NCBI GenBank assembly: GCA_964623815.1
Contig: CAZUVR010000014.1
Coordinates: 20,276 to 84,275, forward strand
Source: Chroococcopsis sp964623815
GTDB lineage: Bacteria > Cyanobacteriota > Cyanobacteriia > Cyanobacteriales > Microcystaceae
Direction: 5' to 3'
DNA length: 64,000 nucleotides
This document shows positions 34,929 to 44,188 of this stretch, in pieces (the stretch's first letter is position 1; each line of letters begins with the position of its first letter). A model generated the notes under the pieces. The model did not search any database and was not told the DNA's origin. It saw only the letters and a list, made by a program, of their open reading frames with translations. Both the position numbers and the translations under genes were made by a program.

Positions 34929-35019
34929 TTACTCAAAGACCCTTTTATCGATTATGGTAGAAAATGAATATAAGTTTCAACACCTAGTGTAATTCTAGAG
35001 TGTTCCCCTCTCCCGATCT

Positions 35020-36156
35020 ATGCTCGAAATTCTTGTCATTGACGATGATCCAGCCATCCAAATATTTCTTGAAAGAGCTTTAGGTAAAGCTGGCTACAAG
35101 ATTACTATAGCTAGCACAGGTGACGAAGGTGTAAAAATAGCCAGGAAAAGTCATCCCGCCCTGATCATCTGCGATTGGATGATGCCGGGTATTAACGGCA
35201 TAGAAGTGTGTCGTCAAATTAAAAATACTCCTGAGTTAGCAACTACCTTTTTTATTCTATTAACTTCTCTGGTGTCTGTGGAAGATCGGGTCAGGGGATT
35301 AGATGCCGGGGCGGATGATTTTTTATGTAAGCCGATCGAGATCCCCGAACTACGTGCTAGAGTTCGCTCGGGTTTGCGATTACATCAGTTGAGTCATGAT
35401 CTTCGCTTACAGAAGCAATTACTGGAGATGGAGTTATGCGAGGCGGCCGATTACGTGCGCTCTATACTTCCCGAACCGATCGAAGAAACTCGGGTGAAAA
35501 TCGATTTTCGTTTTCTGCCTTCTCGTCAATTAGGCGGTGACGGATTCGATTATTATTGGTTGGATTCTTCTCACCTGGCAATTTATCTATTAGATGTGGC
35601 TGGGCACGGTTTACGCGCCGCCCTACCCTCTCTATCGGTGATTAATTTATTACGTTCTCGGAGCTTGAGTCAGGTGGATTATTATCAGCCGAATCAAGTC
35701 CTCGGAGCCCTGAATCAAACTTTTCAAATTACTCAACGTAATGATAAATATTTTACTATTTGGTATGGAGTTTATAATTTAAGAACTAAAGAATTGGTTT
35801 ATGCCAGTGCTGGTCATCCCCCCGCCATTCTGATTTCTCTTAATGCGGAAGGTATCATTTTTGAAGAACGGTTAAAAACCCCTGGTTTTCCTATTGGAAT
35901 GTTTTTAGAATCCGAGTATATTAATTATGTCCGCCAGATTCCTCCCTCAAGTAATATCTATCTATTCAGCGATGGTATTTATGAGATAGAAGAACCTAAC
36001 GGGAGAATTTGGGGATTGGAAAAATTTATTCAGTTTTTAAAATCTTCATATAAATATCAATTAAATGACCTGGATGATTTCATAGAACATATTAAAGTTT
36101 TACAGAAAAATAAAATTTTTGACGATGATTTATCAATCATGAAAATAAGTTTTTAG
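35020..36156 (+). CDS. Receiver-PP2C (SpoIIE-type) phosphatase
   Basis: The 378-residue protein has an N-terminal receiver (1-120; acidic DDD at 8-10, Asp52, LCKPIE lysine) and a C-terminal SpoIIE/RsbU-type phosphatase (about 155-378). Metal sites include GGDGFDYYW, LLDVAGHG, FSDGIYE and DDDLSIM. The expected role is to dephosphorylate a STAS-domain antagonist in response to phosphorylation of its receiver. It lies between the RsbW-like kinase and STAS genes, divergent from the former and convergent with the latter. Confidence 0.92.
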   Translation: MLEILVIDDDPAIQIFLERALGKAGYKITIASTGDEGVKIARKSHPALIICDWMMPGINGIEVCRQIKNTPELATTFFILLTSLVSVEDRVRGLDAGADDFLCKPIEIPELRARVRSGLRLHQLSHDLRLQKQLLEMELCEAADYVRSILPEPIEETRVKIDFRFLPSRQLGGDGFDYYWLDSSHLAIYLLDVAGHGLRAALPSLSVINLLRSRSLSQVDYYQPNQVLGALNQTFQITQRNDKYFTIWYGVYNLRTKELVYASAGHPPAILISLNAEGIIFEERLKTPGFPIGMFLESEYINYVRQIPPSSNIYLFSDGIYEIEEPNGRIWGLEKFIQFLKSSYKYQLNDLDDFIEHIKVLQKNKIFDDDLSIMKISF

Positions 36157-36175
36157 TTTATATTTAGAGATAAAT

Positions 36176-36526
36176 TTATTGCTTTAATATTTTTTGCTCT
36201 AATTCTTCTCGATTGGGAAAAATTTCAAAAACTCTATCCATATTTGTTAATTCAAAAAGCATAGAAATTTGTTCATTAATCGAACAGAGAAATAATTGCG
36301 CCCCTACAGAACGAATCGTTTTTAATGCGAGAACTAAAGCCCCTAAACCCGAACTATCCATAAAGGTAACGTCCTTAAAATCAACCACAATAATATCGTT
36401 AGATGATTGAACCAGTTCGGTAATTTCCTGACGGAATTGACTCGCTTGTGTGCTATCTAAAATACCAGAAGGTTGGACGATTTTAATATAAGAAGGCATA
36501 AAATTAGTAGGTAACTTCATCAACAT
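36176..36526 (-). CDS. Anti-sigma factor antagonist (STAS domain)
   Basis: The 116 residues form one STAS domain with the phospho-acceptor Ser in FMDSSGLGALV, typical of RsbV/SpoIIAA. Start choice is unsure between the ATG at 36526 and one nine codons on; neither has a clear ribosome binding site. It converges on the phosphatase gene with 19 bases between stops. Together they make a likely kinase-phosphatase-antagonist switch. Confidence 0.88.
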   Translation of the reverse strand: MLMKLPTNFMPSYIKIVQPSGILDSTQASQFRQEITELVQSSNDIIVVDFKDVTFMDSSGLGALVLALKTIRSVGAQLFLCSINEQISMLFELTNMDRVFEIFPNREELEQKILKQ

Positions 36527-36593
36527 TTATTATTTTTATCACATTTACGAGAACAGTTGAGCAACAATAACCATAGTAAAGAGAGAAAAGATC

Positions 36594-38240
36594 ATGGAAA
36601 CCTACGATATGATTATCATCGGTGCCGGCCATAATGGCTTAGTCTGCGCCGCTTATTTGTTAAAAGCGGGTTATAAAGTCTTACTCTTGGAGAAGCGATC
36701 GATCCCGGGAGGAGCGGCGACAACAGAAGAAGTAATACCAGATAAAGCACCAGGCTTCAAGTTCAACCTCTGCGCTATCGATCATGAATTTATCTTCCTC
36801 GGGCCCGTGATAGAGGAATTAAACCTGAAAAGCTACGGCTTAAAATATCTCTTTTTCGATCCGACGGTTTTCTGCCCCCATCCCGACGGTAATTCATTCC
36901 TCGCCTATCGCTCGATAGAGAAAACCTGTGCCGATATTGCTCGTTATAGTCCTGCCGATGCGGAGAGATACGCTCGTTTCATTCAATATTGGGGGCAGTT
37001 GATGGGGGCGATCGCTCCCTGGTTTAATATGCCCCCCCAGGCACTGCTGAAAATCGCTACTAACTATGATTCTACAGCTCTAAAATCCCTCTGGGGCACG
37101 ATCGGCTCTAAAAAGAAATTACTAGATTTCATCCGCAATATGATCACCTCCGCCGAGGATGTCCTCAACGAATGGTTCGATAGCGAAGTGATCAAAGCCC
37201 CCCTAGCCCGTCTCGCCGCCGAAATCGGTGCGCCTCCCTCTCAAAAAGGCATTACCGCCGGCCTGATGATGATGGCGATGCGCCACTCTCCAGGGGTAGC
37301 CCGCCCCCAAGGTGGTACAGGGGCACTGGTACAGGCTCTGGTTAAATGCGTACAGGATCATGGCGGTGTTATCCTCACAGACCAAACCGTAGAAGAGATT
37401 CTCATTGATAACGGCACTGCCGTGGGGGTGAGGATAGCAGGCGGGAAGGAATATCGGGCTACTAAGGCGGTTATCTCTAATATCGACGCTCGACGAGTAT
37501 TTTTGCAATTAGTAGATCCGGCAGCTATAGACGCGGCTGACCCAGAACTAAGACAAAGGGTAGAAAGGAAAATTGTCAATAATAACGAAACAATTCTTAA
37601 GATTGATTGCGCTCTCTCAGAATTGCCCCGCTTTGAAAGACACGAGCAGAGGGATGAAAATCTCGTAGGCACGATATTAATAGCCGACTCGGTGCGGCAA
37701 GTGGAAAAAGCCCACGCCCTCACTATTATGGGGGAAATTCCTGACGCCGATCCATCGGTTTACCTCGATATTCCCTCCGTACTAGATCCGAGCCTAGCGC
37801 CGCCCGGAAAACATACGATGTGGATAGAATTTTTTGCCCCCTATCAAATCGCCGGAGCGGAAGGTACCGGGTTAGATGGTACCGGTTGGACGGATGAGTT
37901 AAAAGAGAAGGTGGCCGATCGCGTTATCGATAAAATAAACGAATACGCCCCCAATTTGAAAACCTCTATCATCGCCCGGCGAGTGGAAAGCCCGGCCGAG
38001 TTAGGGCGGCGATTAGGATCTTATAAAGGCAATTATTATCATCTGGATATGACTTTAGATCAGATGATTTTCCTGCGCCCTTTACCTGAAATCGCTAACT
38101 ATAAAACACCTCTTAAGAATTTATACTTAACTGGTGCCGGAACGCATCCAGGCGGTTCTATTTCGGGAATGCCAGGACGGAATTGCGCTAATGTTATTAT
38201 TGGAGATAAGAACTCTATCTGGCAGAGATTTTTAGGCTAA
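36594..38240 (+). CDS. crtO: CrtO-type beta-carotene ketolase
   Basis: The 548-residue FAD enzyme begins with the dinucleotide fold IIIGAGHNGLVCAA. Conserved blocks are CAIDHEFIFLGPV, EVLNEWFDS-like, SEIGAPPSQKG-like and LYLTGAGTHPGGS near the end. It matches the Synechocystis CrtO ketolase pattern closely from memory, rather than the CrtW type. It introduces a keto group into beta-carotene to give echinenone. Two genes follow in the same direction within ten bases. Confidence 0.93.
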   Translation: METYDMIIIGAGHNGLVCAAYLLKAGYKVLLLEKRSIPGGAATTEEVIPDKAPGFKFNLCAIDHEFIFLGPVIEELNLKSYGLKYLFFDPTVFCPHPDGNSFLAYRSIEKTCADIARYSPADAERYARFIQYWGQLMGAIAPWFNMPPQALLKIATNYDSTALKSLWGTIGSKKKLLDFIRNMITSAEDVLNEWFDSEVIKAPLARLAAEIGAPPSQKGITAGLMMMAMRHSPGVARPQGGTGALVQALVKCVQDHGGVILTDQTVEEILIDNGTAVGVRIAGGKEYRATKAVISNIDARRVFLQLVDPAAIDAADPELRQRVERKIVNNNETILKIDCALSELPRFERHEQRDENLVGTILIADSVRQVEKAHALTIMGEIPDADPSVYLDIPSVLDPSLAPPGKHTMWIEFFAPYQIAGAEGTGLDGTGWTDELKEKVADRVIDKINEYAPNLKTSIIARRVESPAELGRRLGSYKGNYYHLDMTLDQMIFLRPLPEIANYKTPLKNLYLTGAGTHPGGSISGMPGRNCANVIIGDKNSIWQRFLG

Positions 38241-38248
38241 TAACGCTT

Positions 38249-39334
38249 ATGAATAAACAGGTTTTGATTGTCGGGGGAACAGGAAGGATTGGTCAATGTG
38301 TCGCTCAAGATTTACATCAATATACCTCTAATGATGTGATCGTTACTGGTAGAAAACAACCTCATGATTTAGATAGTAAATTACAATTTGTGTCTTTAGA
38401 TCTGGAAGATAAAGATAAATTGAGGCGATTAATAGGTGGGGTAGATTTAGTGATACACTGTGCGGGGCCGTTTCATTATCGAGATGGGGAAGTTTTAAAA
38501 ACCTGTATCGAGGAAGGTGTAAATTATATCGATGTCAGCGATCATCGTTCCTTCTTTCAAAAATTATTACCCTACAGAACCGCCGCCGAGAAAGCTGGCA
38601 TAACCGCTATAGTTAATACGGGAGTTTTTCCTGGAATTTCTAACAGTATAGTGCGTCAGGGAATCGAAAAATTAGACAGCGCGGAGACGATTCATTTAAG
38701 TTACGTAGTATCGGGGTCTGGTGGAGCGGGATTAACAGTAATGCGTACTACATTTTTAGGTTTAAAAAATTCTTTTCAAGTCTGGCTCGATGACGAATGG
38801 AAAGAAATTTTACCCTATACGGAAAGGGAAACGATTGACTTTCCCCCGCCCTATGGTAAGACGGGCGTTTATTGGTTCGATATGCCAGAAGCTTATACTT
38901 TTGCCGAGTCTTTCAATGTGAAGAATGTGATTACTAAATTCGGTTCCATCCCCGATCTTTACAATCATTTAACCTGGATTACGGCTCACGTTTTCCCCCG
39001 CTTCTGGGTAGAAACTCCTAAAGGGATAGAATTCTTTTCCAACGTGAGTTACAACATGACTAAAGTAACCGATAAGTTTACCGGCGTGGGCGTGGCTATG
39101 AAGGCGCGAATTGACGGGCGGAGAGGGGGTGAGGATGTGATATATGAGGCGACGATGGTACATTCCCATACTTCCATAGCCGCCGGAGCGGGCACCGGTA
39201 GCGTCGCCGCCTTCGTTTTAGAAGGGAAAATAAATCAACCGGGGATTCATCCAGTGGAGCAAGTGTTACCCACTACCCTGTTTGAAGAGTCGATGAAACA
39301 GAGAGGTATAGTTATTAACGAGAGTTGGAAGTGA
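38249..39334 (+). CDS. Saccharopine dehydrogenase-like NAD(P)-binding protein
   Basis: The 361-residue protein has a Rossmann start VGGTGRIGQCVAQDL, VTGRK, then VIHCAGPFH and NTGVFPGISN. These fit the saccharopine dehydrogenase NADP-binding family. The substrate is unknown: many members act outside lysine metabolism. It follows crtO by eight bases, so it is probably cotranscribed and could serve a lipid or pigment function, by context only. Confidence 0.8.
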   Translation: MNKQVLIVGGTGRIGQCVAQDLHQYTSNDVIVTGRKQPHDLDSKLQFVSLDLEDKDKLRRLIGGVDLVIHCAGPFHYRDGEVLKTCIEEGVNYIDVSDHRSFFQKLLPYRTAAEKAGITAIVNTGVFPGISNSIVRQGIEKLDSAETIHLSYVVSGSGGAGLTVMRTTFLGLKNSFQVWLDDEWKEILPYTERETIDFPPPYGKTGVYWFDMPEAYTFAESFNVKNVITKFGSIPDLYNHLTWITAHVFPRFWVETPKGIEFFSNVSYNMTKVTDKFTGVGVAMKARIDGRRGGEDVIYEATMVHSHTSIAAGAGTGSVAAFVLEGKINQPGIHPVEQVLPTTLFEESMKQRGIVINESWK

Positions 39335-39348
39335 CCGTCGATGATGAT

Positions 39349-40125
39349 ATGATCGATCGCACTTCACCTTCTATAATCGTCATGGTTAGTATTCCCACCT
39401 CATTTGAAGAAACGATCGAGCAGGCCAAAGCGGCAACTATAGAGGCTCTGGAAGCGGGAAATAAACTGATTCAAGTGGAGTTAGTCATTCCCGAAATAGC
39501 TTTAAAAGCCCAATCTCTAGCGCTTGAATTCACGGAATTACTGCAATCTTACGGGGAAGGTTTGCGGGTAATTTTCCCAGATACCGGGGCGGCGATGTTA
39601 GCCCGACGCGATTGGGGAAAGACAAACTTTAAGGTGAGCGATTTGGGTAGTCGTTTCACCTCGGTTGAGGAGAATATTTCCCCAGAAGATACGGCTTATC
39701 TGGTGGTTTGCCCTTCCTCGGTGGAAATCGGCGCGGTGGAGAAACTATCTCAAGCTGCTGTAGATAAACCGGTAGTGTTACTGATTCCCCAGTTAGAAGA
39801 CGTGTCCATCGTCGGCATCGGTTACGCCGCCAGACAATTGCGGGATAGATTCATCAGTAGCATAGAATCAGCTTATTATTTCCGCCCTCTAGAAGGAGCT
39901 TTCGTCATTCGCTCTTACCCTGGACTCTGGGAAGTATGGTTAGAAAAAGATGACGGTTACGAGCTAATTGCCCAACAATCCTCTAAACCAGCAGGGGAAG
40001 ACTTAGAGAGAATCATCTTAAAAGCCACCACTCCCACTCTAGACGAAACACAGCCCAACCAACCAGTTAAAAAATCAGGTTTATTCGGTGATTTAAAAAG
40101 GTTGCTGAGAGCGTTGAGTCAGTAA
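39349..40125 (+). CDS. DUF1995-family protein
   Basis: The protein has about 258 residues from the ATG at 39349. A TTG at 39325 and an ATG at 39382 are alternatives, and the last best matches family N-termini (MVSIPTSFEE). The core has SFEETIEQAKAATIEAL, RVIFPDTGAAMLARRDWG and a C-terminal Ser/Thr-Lys tail. Plant relatives include photosystem assembly factors such as LPA3; the role in cyanobacteria is undefined. It follows the saccharopine-like gene closely and converges on yraN with seven bases between. Confidence 0.75.
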   Translation: MIDRTSPSIIVMVSIPTSFEETIEQAKAATIEALEAGNKLIQVELVIPEIALKAQSLALEFTELLQSYGEGLRVIFPDTGAAMLARRDWGKTNFKVSDLGSRFTSVEENISPEDTAYLVVCPSSVEIGAVEKLSQAAVDKPVVLLIPQLEDVSIVGIGYAARQLRDRFISSIESAYYFRPLEGAFVIRSYPGLWEVWLEKDDGYELIAQQSSKPAGEDLERIILKATTPTLDETQPNQPVKKSGLFGDLKRLLRALSQ

Positions 40126-40132
40126 AATCGGA

Positions 40133-40555
40133 TCAAATCAAAACATCAAAAGCATTCTCTATATACTGACTCAACCGTAAACGATAGCCATCGCGGATGA
40201 GAAAACCATCAGCCGCACGAGGTAAACTGGCTTTCTCGCTTTCCACTTCCACTAAAGCCACATCGAAACGGCAGGGGTAGTTAGCCCACTCAGGATGACG
40301 AGCTAGAAACATCGCCGCCATCTGCGATAACTTTTGCTGTTTACGATAATCTACCGCTAACTTTCCCCCTTCATCCCAATTATTCTTACTCCGCGTCTTC
40401 ACTTCCACGAAAGCAAGAAGAGGGAGAGAGTTGCAGAAAGCGATAATATCGATCTCGCCGTAGCGAGTGCGCCAGCGATGAGAGAGGATTTTCCATCCCG
40501 CTGCCGCCAGCCAATCGACTACGATAATTTCTCCTAATTCTCCGGGCGTGGTCAT
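40133..40555 (-). CDS. YraN/UPF0102-family protein
   Basis: The 140 residues contain the restriction-endonuclease-like motif in YGEIDIIAF followed by FVEVKTRS, the D...ExK core. The family is conserved in bacteria, with proposed Holliday-junction or nuclease roles not firmly shown. It ends seven bases from the convergent DUF1995 gene and lies one base after prfA, with which it should be cotranscribed. Confidence 0.9.
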   Translation of the reverse strand: MTTPGELGEIIVVDWLAAAGWKILSHRWRTRYGEIDIIAFCNSLPLLAFVEVKTRSKNNWDEGGKLAVDYRKQQKLSQMAAMFLARHPEWANYPCRFDVALVEVESEKASLPRAADGFLIRDGYRLRLSQYIENAFDVLI

Positions 40556-40556
40556 T

Positions 40557-41669
40557 TTAATTGAGCGCCGAGGCAGTCTCAGGGGAAGCGGCCAACTCGG
40601 CTAATTTTTCCTGTTGGTCTTTGGCTATACAGGATTGGATTATCTCCTCAATATCCCCTTCTAATGCGGGAGAGAGAGAGAAGTTCTGTCCGAGACGGTG
40701 ATCGGTGACGCGGTTATCTTTATAATTGTAGGTGCGGATTTTCTCCGAACGGGAACCCGTGCCCACTTGAGAGCGGCGCATCGATGTCACCGCTTCCTGT
40801 TGTTCCCTGAGTTTGATCTCGTATAACTTCGCCCGCAGGATCTGCATCGCTCGCTCCCGGTTCTGTAACTGCGATCGCTCCTCCGTACAGAAAACCCTTA
40901 TCCCAGTAGGTTTGTGAATTAAATCCACCGCTGTCTCTACCTTGTTGACGTTCTGCCCGCCAGCACCTCCAGAACGAGCCGTAGTCAATTCAATATCTTT
41001 GGGGTCGATCTGTACCTCTACCTCGTCCACTTCCGGCATGATCGCCACTGTAGCAGTAGAAGTATGAACGCGCCCGCTCGCTTCCGTTAGGGGCACCCTC
41101 TGCACCCGATGCACCCCGGCTTCATACTTTAACTTACTGTAGACGCTATCGCCCTTGATCTCTAGAATCGCCTCTTTAAAACCCCCCATATCGGCGAGGG
41201 ATTCGCTCACCAAACTGACTTTCCAGTTTTGGGTTTCAGCGTATTTAGAATAGAGACGGACTAAATCACCAGCCCATATACTGGCTTCATCCCCTCCCGT
41301 ACCGGCGCGGATCTCTAACATGATATTCTTATCGTCGTTAGGATCACGGGGTAAGAGGAGAATCGTCAGGAGAGTTTCTAACTCTTCGGTTTTCTGCTGT
41401 AATTCTTCTACTTCCAGGCTAGCCATCTCCCTCAATTCCGGATCGTTGGCCGATTCTTTTAAAATTTGTCGGGCACCGGTTAAATCTTCTTGAGTTTTCT
41501 GCCAGATTTCGTAAGTGTTGACGGTTTCTTCTAAAGAGGCCCTGGCTTTCGCCACTTTTTGTAATTCGTCTGGATTGCCAGTAATATCGGGATCGGCTAA
41601 CCGACGAGTCAATTCATTATAAGTTTGTTCTACCGATTTCAGTTTTTCTAAAAGATACGCTTGAGCCAT
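40557..41669 (-). CDS. prfA: Peptide chain release factor 1
   Basis: The 370 residues have the GGQ peptidyl-hydrolysis motif in SGGAGGQNVNKVE, and the codon-recognition PxT in RVPLTEAS. The PxT form fits RF1 (UAA/UAG) rather than RF2, which uses SPF. C-terminal QLQNRERAM is typical. Length is normal. It lies one base upstream of yraN. Confidence 0.97.
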   Translation of the reverse strand: MAQAYLLEKLKSVEQTYNELTRRLADPDITGNPDELQKVAKARASLEETVNTYEIWQKTQEDLTGARQILKESANDPELREMASLEVEELQQKTEELETLLTILLLPRDPNDDKNIMLEIRAGTGGDEASIWAGDLVRLYSKYAETQNWKVSLVSESLADMGGFKEAILEIKGDSVYSKLKYEAGVHRVQRVPLTEASGRVHTSTATVAIMPEVDEVEVQIDPKDIELTTARSGGAGGQNVNKVETAVDLIHKPTGIRVFCTEERSQLQNRERAMQILRAKLYEIKLREQQEAVTSMRRSQVGTGSRSEKIRTYNYKDNRVTDHRLGQNFSLSPALEGDIEEIIQSCIAKDQQEKLAELAASPETASALN

Positions 41670-41774
41670 AATTACTGATAAGTGATTAGTTTTGCCCCGC
41701 AGGTAAACCCCACCGGGCAGGATAGTTTTTAAGATTTTTTAGGTTATTTAATTGTACTGCTATGTGTATCTAGC

Positions 41775-42197
41775 TTACTCGGTTTTAGACGCGATCGCTC
41801 CTCGGTAGAAGTCCCTGATCGATTGTAATGTTTTATCGAAGATCGATCGCTTCTGTTCTGCAGTTATATCGAAACTCTGAATCTTATTCAATAGTTTAGC
41901 TTCTTGTACCTGCACATCACCATCACTATAAATCAAGCTGCTGATCTCAGTCAGCAGACTGTCATAATCTTCTTGAGTGGGATTATGCCCTAAATATTCT
42001 TCTAACCATTCGTAGCACTCGGCGGGGGAAACTGGTCTCAACTCTGATAATAAATTCTTTAAGTCGCCATCGTCTCTAAAACCCCACTTGTCTGCGGTTG
42101 CTCTAAGATATTCTCTCTCTTGCGGGTAGATAATCCCGTCTAACCAAGCCGTACCAATAAGTATCTTCAGTAATAATTTCGTTTTCGCTTCCATCAC
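41775..42197 (-). CDS. TerB-like helical protein
   Basis: The 140-residue all-helical protein matches the TerB/tellurite-resistance fold: LLKILIGTAWLDGIIYPQE at residues 8-26 and SSLIYSDGDVQVQEA, with DG-E motifs suggesting a paired metal site. These domains are often signalling or stress proteins. The start overlaps the end of rsmB by four bases, implying coupling. It is structurally related to the C-terminal extension of UrtD in this window. Confidence 0.8.
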   Translation of the reverse strand: MMEAKTKLLLKILIGTAWLDGIIYPQEREYLRATADKWGFRDDGDLKNLLSELRPVSPAECYEWLEEYLGHNPTQEDYDSLLTEISSLIYSDGDVQVQEAKLLNKIQSFDITAEQKRSIFDKTLQSIRDFYRGAIASKTE

Positions 42198-43528
42198 TCA
42201 TCCTTGATTAACTTGACCATAAAAAATCCATCCATCTGATGTAGATGGGGTAAAACCTTCAACCAGCCTCCGGGGGTAGTGAAAGGATGGAATAACTCCG
42301 GTAAATCCCTGACAACCCGCCATTGAGGGTGACTGGAGAGAAAGTTCTCGATCACTTCTTCATTTTCCCCCCGATTGAGGGTACAGGTAGCATAAACTAA
42401 GATTCCTTTCGGTTTTACCCAACCTGCCACCTGTTCTAATAATTCCGCCTGTATCTGACTCAATGCCCCCAGGTTATCAGGCCTTTCCCGCCAGCGAATA
42501 TCCGGACGTTTATGGAGAGTACCGAGTCCGGAACAGGGAGCGTCGAGTAATACGCGATCGCCTTTGCCGATAAAATCGGGATGATGGCGGCTATCTACCC
42601 GTTTAATCTCCACCGAGTGCAATCCGGAGCGTTTAATATTAGCTTCTATCTGTTTTAGTCGAGAGGCGACGGCATCACAGGCCCATATTTTCCCCTTATC
42701 CCCCATCAATTCGGCGATGTGGGTGGTTTTACCGCCAGGGGCAGCACAGGCATCGATGATGGTTTCGCCCGGAGAGGGGGCGAGTAAGTGGCTCACTAAC
42801 TGGGCGCTACTATCCTGAAAGCTGTACCATCCCTCCTGAAAGCGGGGTAACTGTTTTACATTACCGACACCGCCGCTCAAGCGCAAGGCTTGGGGGAGAT
42901 TATCGACTTGGGTAACTTTCACCTCCGCCCCTTCTAAAAGCGTTTTTACTTCCTCCCGATCGGTTTTGAGAGTATTAACCCGTATATCTAAACTCGGCGA
43001 GCGATTGAACCAGCGACACAATCCCTCTGTATCTTCCTCGCCGAATTGCTCCAACCATAACCGGATTATCCAGTCGGGGAAACTATGGATTATGCCCAGT
43101 TGACTCACCCTATCCGGGGGTAGGGTTAAAACTTCCCCGCCCGCTTCTAAGCGGCGCAGATATTGCCTGAGGATGCCGTTGACGACTCCCCCTAATTTAC
43201 CCAAGCCCTGCTGTTTGGCTAACTCCACCGCCGTATCGACTGCGGCAGAAAAGGGGATGTTTTCCAGATAGCGCAGTTGATAGAGGCCGATATGAAGAAT
43301 CCTTCTCAGGGTGGGAGGTTGTTGCTCGGCTTTTTTCTGCCCCAAACTATCGATAATATTGTCTAGTGTGCGCTGACGGCGCACGATGCCATAGACTAAC
43401 TCGGTAGTTAGGGATTTATCGAGGGCGGATAAAGAGGAATGGAGATGACGATCAAGCGCTCGATCCGTGTATGCAGTCGAACGATCGATGTCGAGTAAGG
43501 TCTTTAAAGCTAAAAGACGGGCGGACAT
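42194..43528 (-). CDS. rsmB: 16S rRNA cytosine-C5 methyltransferase RsmB
   Basis: The 444 residues have an N-terminal NusB-like RNA-binding domain (about 1-140) and a SAM-dependent methyltransferase domain. The latter includes IDACAAPGGKTTHIAELM, the active-site Cys in DAPCSGLGT and YATCTLNRGENE. It methylates C967 of 16S rRNA in E. coli. It overlaps the TerB-like gene and is three bases downstream of the esterase gene. Confidence 0.95.
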   Translation of the reverse strand: MSARLLALKTLLDIDRSTAYTDRALDRHLHSSLSALDKSLTTELVYGIVRRQRTLDNIIDSLGQKKAEQQPPTLRRILHIGLYQLRYLENIPFSAAVDTAVELAKQQGLGKLGGVVNGILRQYLRRLEAGGEVLTLPPDRVSQLGIIHSFPDWIIRLWLEQFGEEDTEGLCRWFNRSPSLDIRVNTLKTDREEVKTLLEGAEVKVTQVDNLPQALRLSGGVGNVKQLPRFQEGWYSFQDSSAQLVSHLLAPSPGETIIDACAAPGGKTTHIAELMGDKGKIWACDAVASRLKQIEANIKRSGLHSVEIKRVDSRHHPDFIGKGDRVLLDAPCSGLGTLHKRPDIRWRERPDNLGALSQIQAELLEQVAGWVKPKGILVYATCTLNRGENEEVIENFLSSHPQWRVVRDLPELFHPFTTPGGWLKVLPHLHQMDGFFMVKLIKDE

Positions 43529-43531
43529 GAA

Positions 43532-44146
43532 TTAACCCATTTTCGTCTCGATGAATTGATGTAGAGCCTCTAAAGCCACCCAGGGTATTTCGTGAGCCAT
43601 CGGGAACTCGTGATACTCGACGGTAACACCCTTGTGGATCAATAAGTCTCTGGTTTTTCGCGCCTCGGTAACGGGCACTACCATGTCTTGAGTACCGTGA
43701 ACGATCAATACCGGAGGTATGGCTTCTTCTGTTATGTGGGGTTCGCCGTGAAGATAACCGCTCAGACAGGCTAAACCAGCCAGGGGGAAAGATAAGCCCA
43801 CATCTAAAGTCATAGCCCCGCCCTGGGAGAAACCGCAGAGAAAGGTGTTGGACAGGGGAATGCCCGTAGTCGCCTCTAATCCCAATAACCAGTCGGCCAG
43901 TAAATGACAGGTTTCTTCGAGGCCTTCGTAGTTATCGGTTTCTAGTGCGTACCAAGCACGGCCACCTAGTACATGAGGGTGCTTTAAAGGGGCATTAGGG
44001 AAGATGAACCAGCATCCTGGTAAGTTTAACGCCTCGGCCAGGGGGGCTAAATCCTTCGCATCAGCCCCCCAACCGTGTAACATAACCACCAAATGTGTCG
44101 GGGTTCGTTCTTCGTTCGGATTGATACTAATCGCTTTTAAAGTCAA
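43532..44146 (-). CDS. Alpha/beta hydrolase, carboxylesterase type
   Basis: The 204 residues form an alpha/beta hydrolase of the carboxylesterase/lysophospholipase type. Visible triad: Ser107 in CGFSQGG, Asp154 in GTQD and His185 in PMAHEIP. The oxyanion loop is LHGWGAD. No signal peptide. The substrate is unknown, typically short-chain esters or lipids. It precedes rsmB on the same strand by three bases. Confidence 0.88.
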   Translation of the reverse strand: MTLKAISINPNEERTPTHLVVMLHGWGADAKDLAPLAEALNLPGCWFIFPNAPLKHPHVLGGRAWYALETDNYEGLEETCHLLADWLLGLEATTGIPLSNTFLCGFSQGGAMTLDVGLSFPLAGLACLSGYLHGEPHITEEAIPPVLIVHGTQDMVVPVTEARKTRDLLIHKGVTVEYHEFPMAHEIPWVALEALHQFIETKMG

Positions 44147-44188
44147 ATATTTACTCCTCCGACAACTCCTATAGCTCCTATTCTAAGG

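Noticed and set aside
41693..41720. Terminator-like stem between the TerB-like gene and prfA
   Set aside because: The pairing (TGCCC/GGGCA) is short, imperfect and not followed by a U run.
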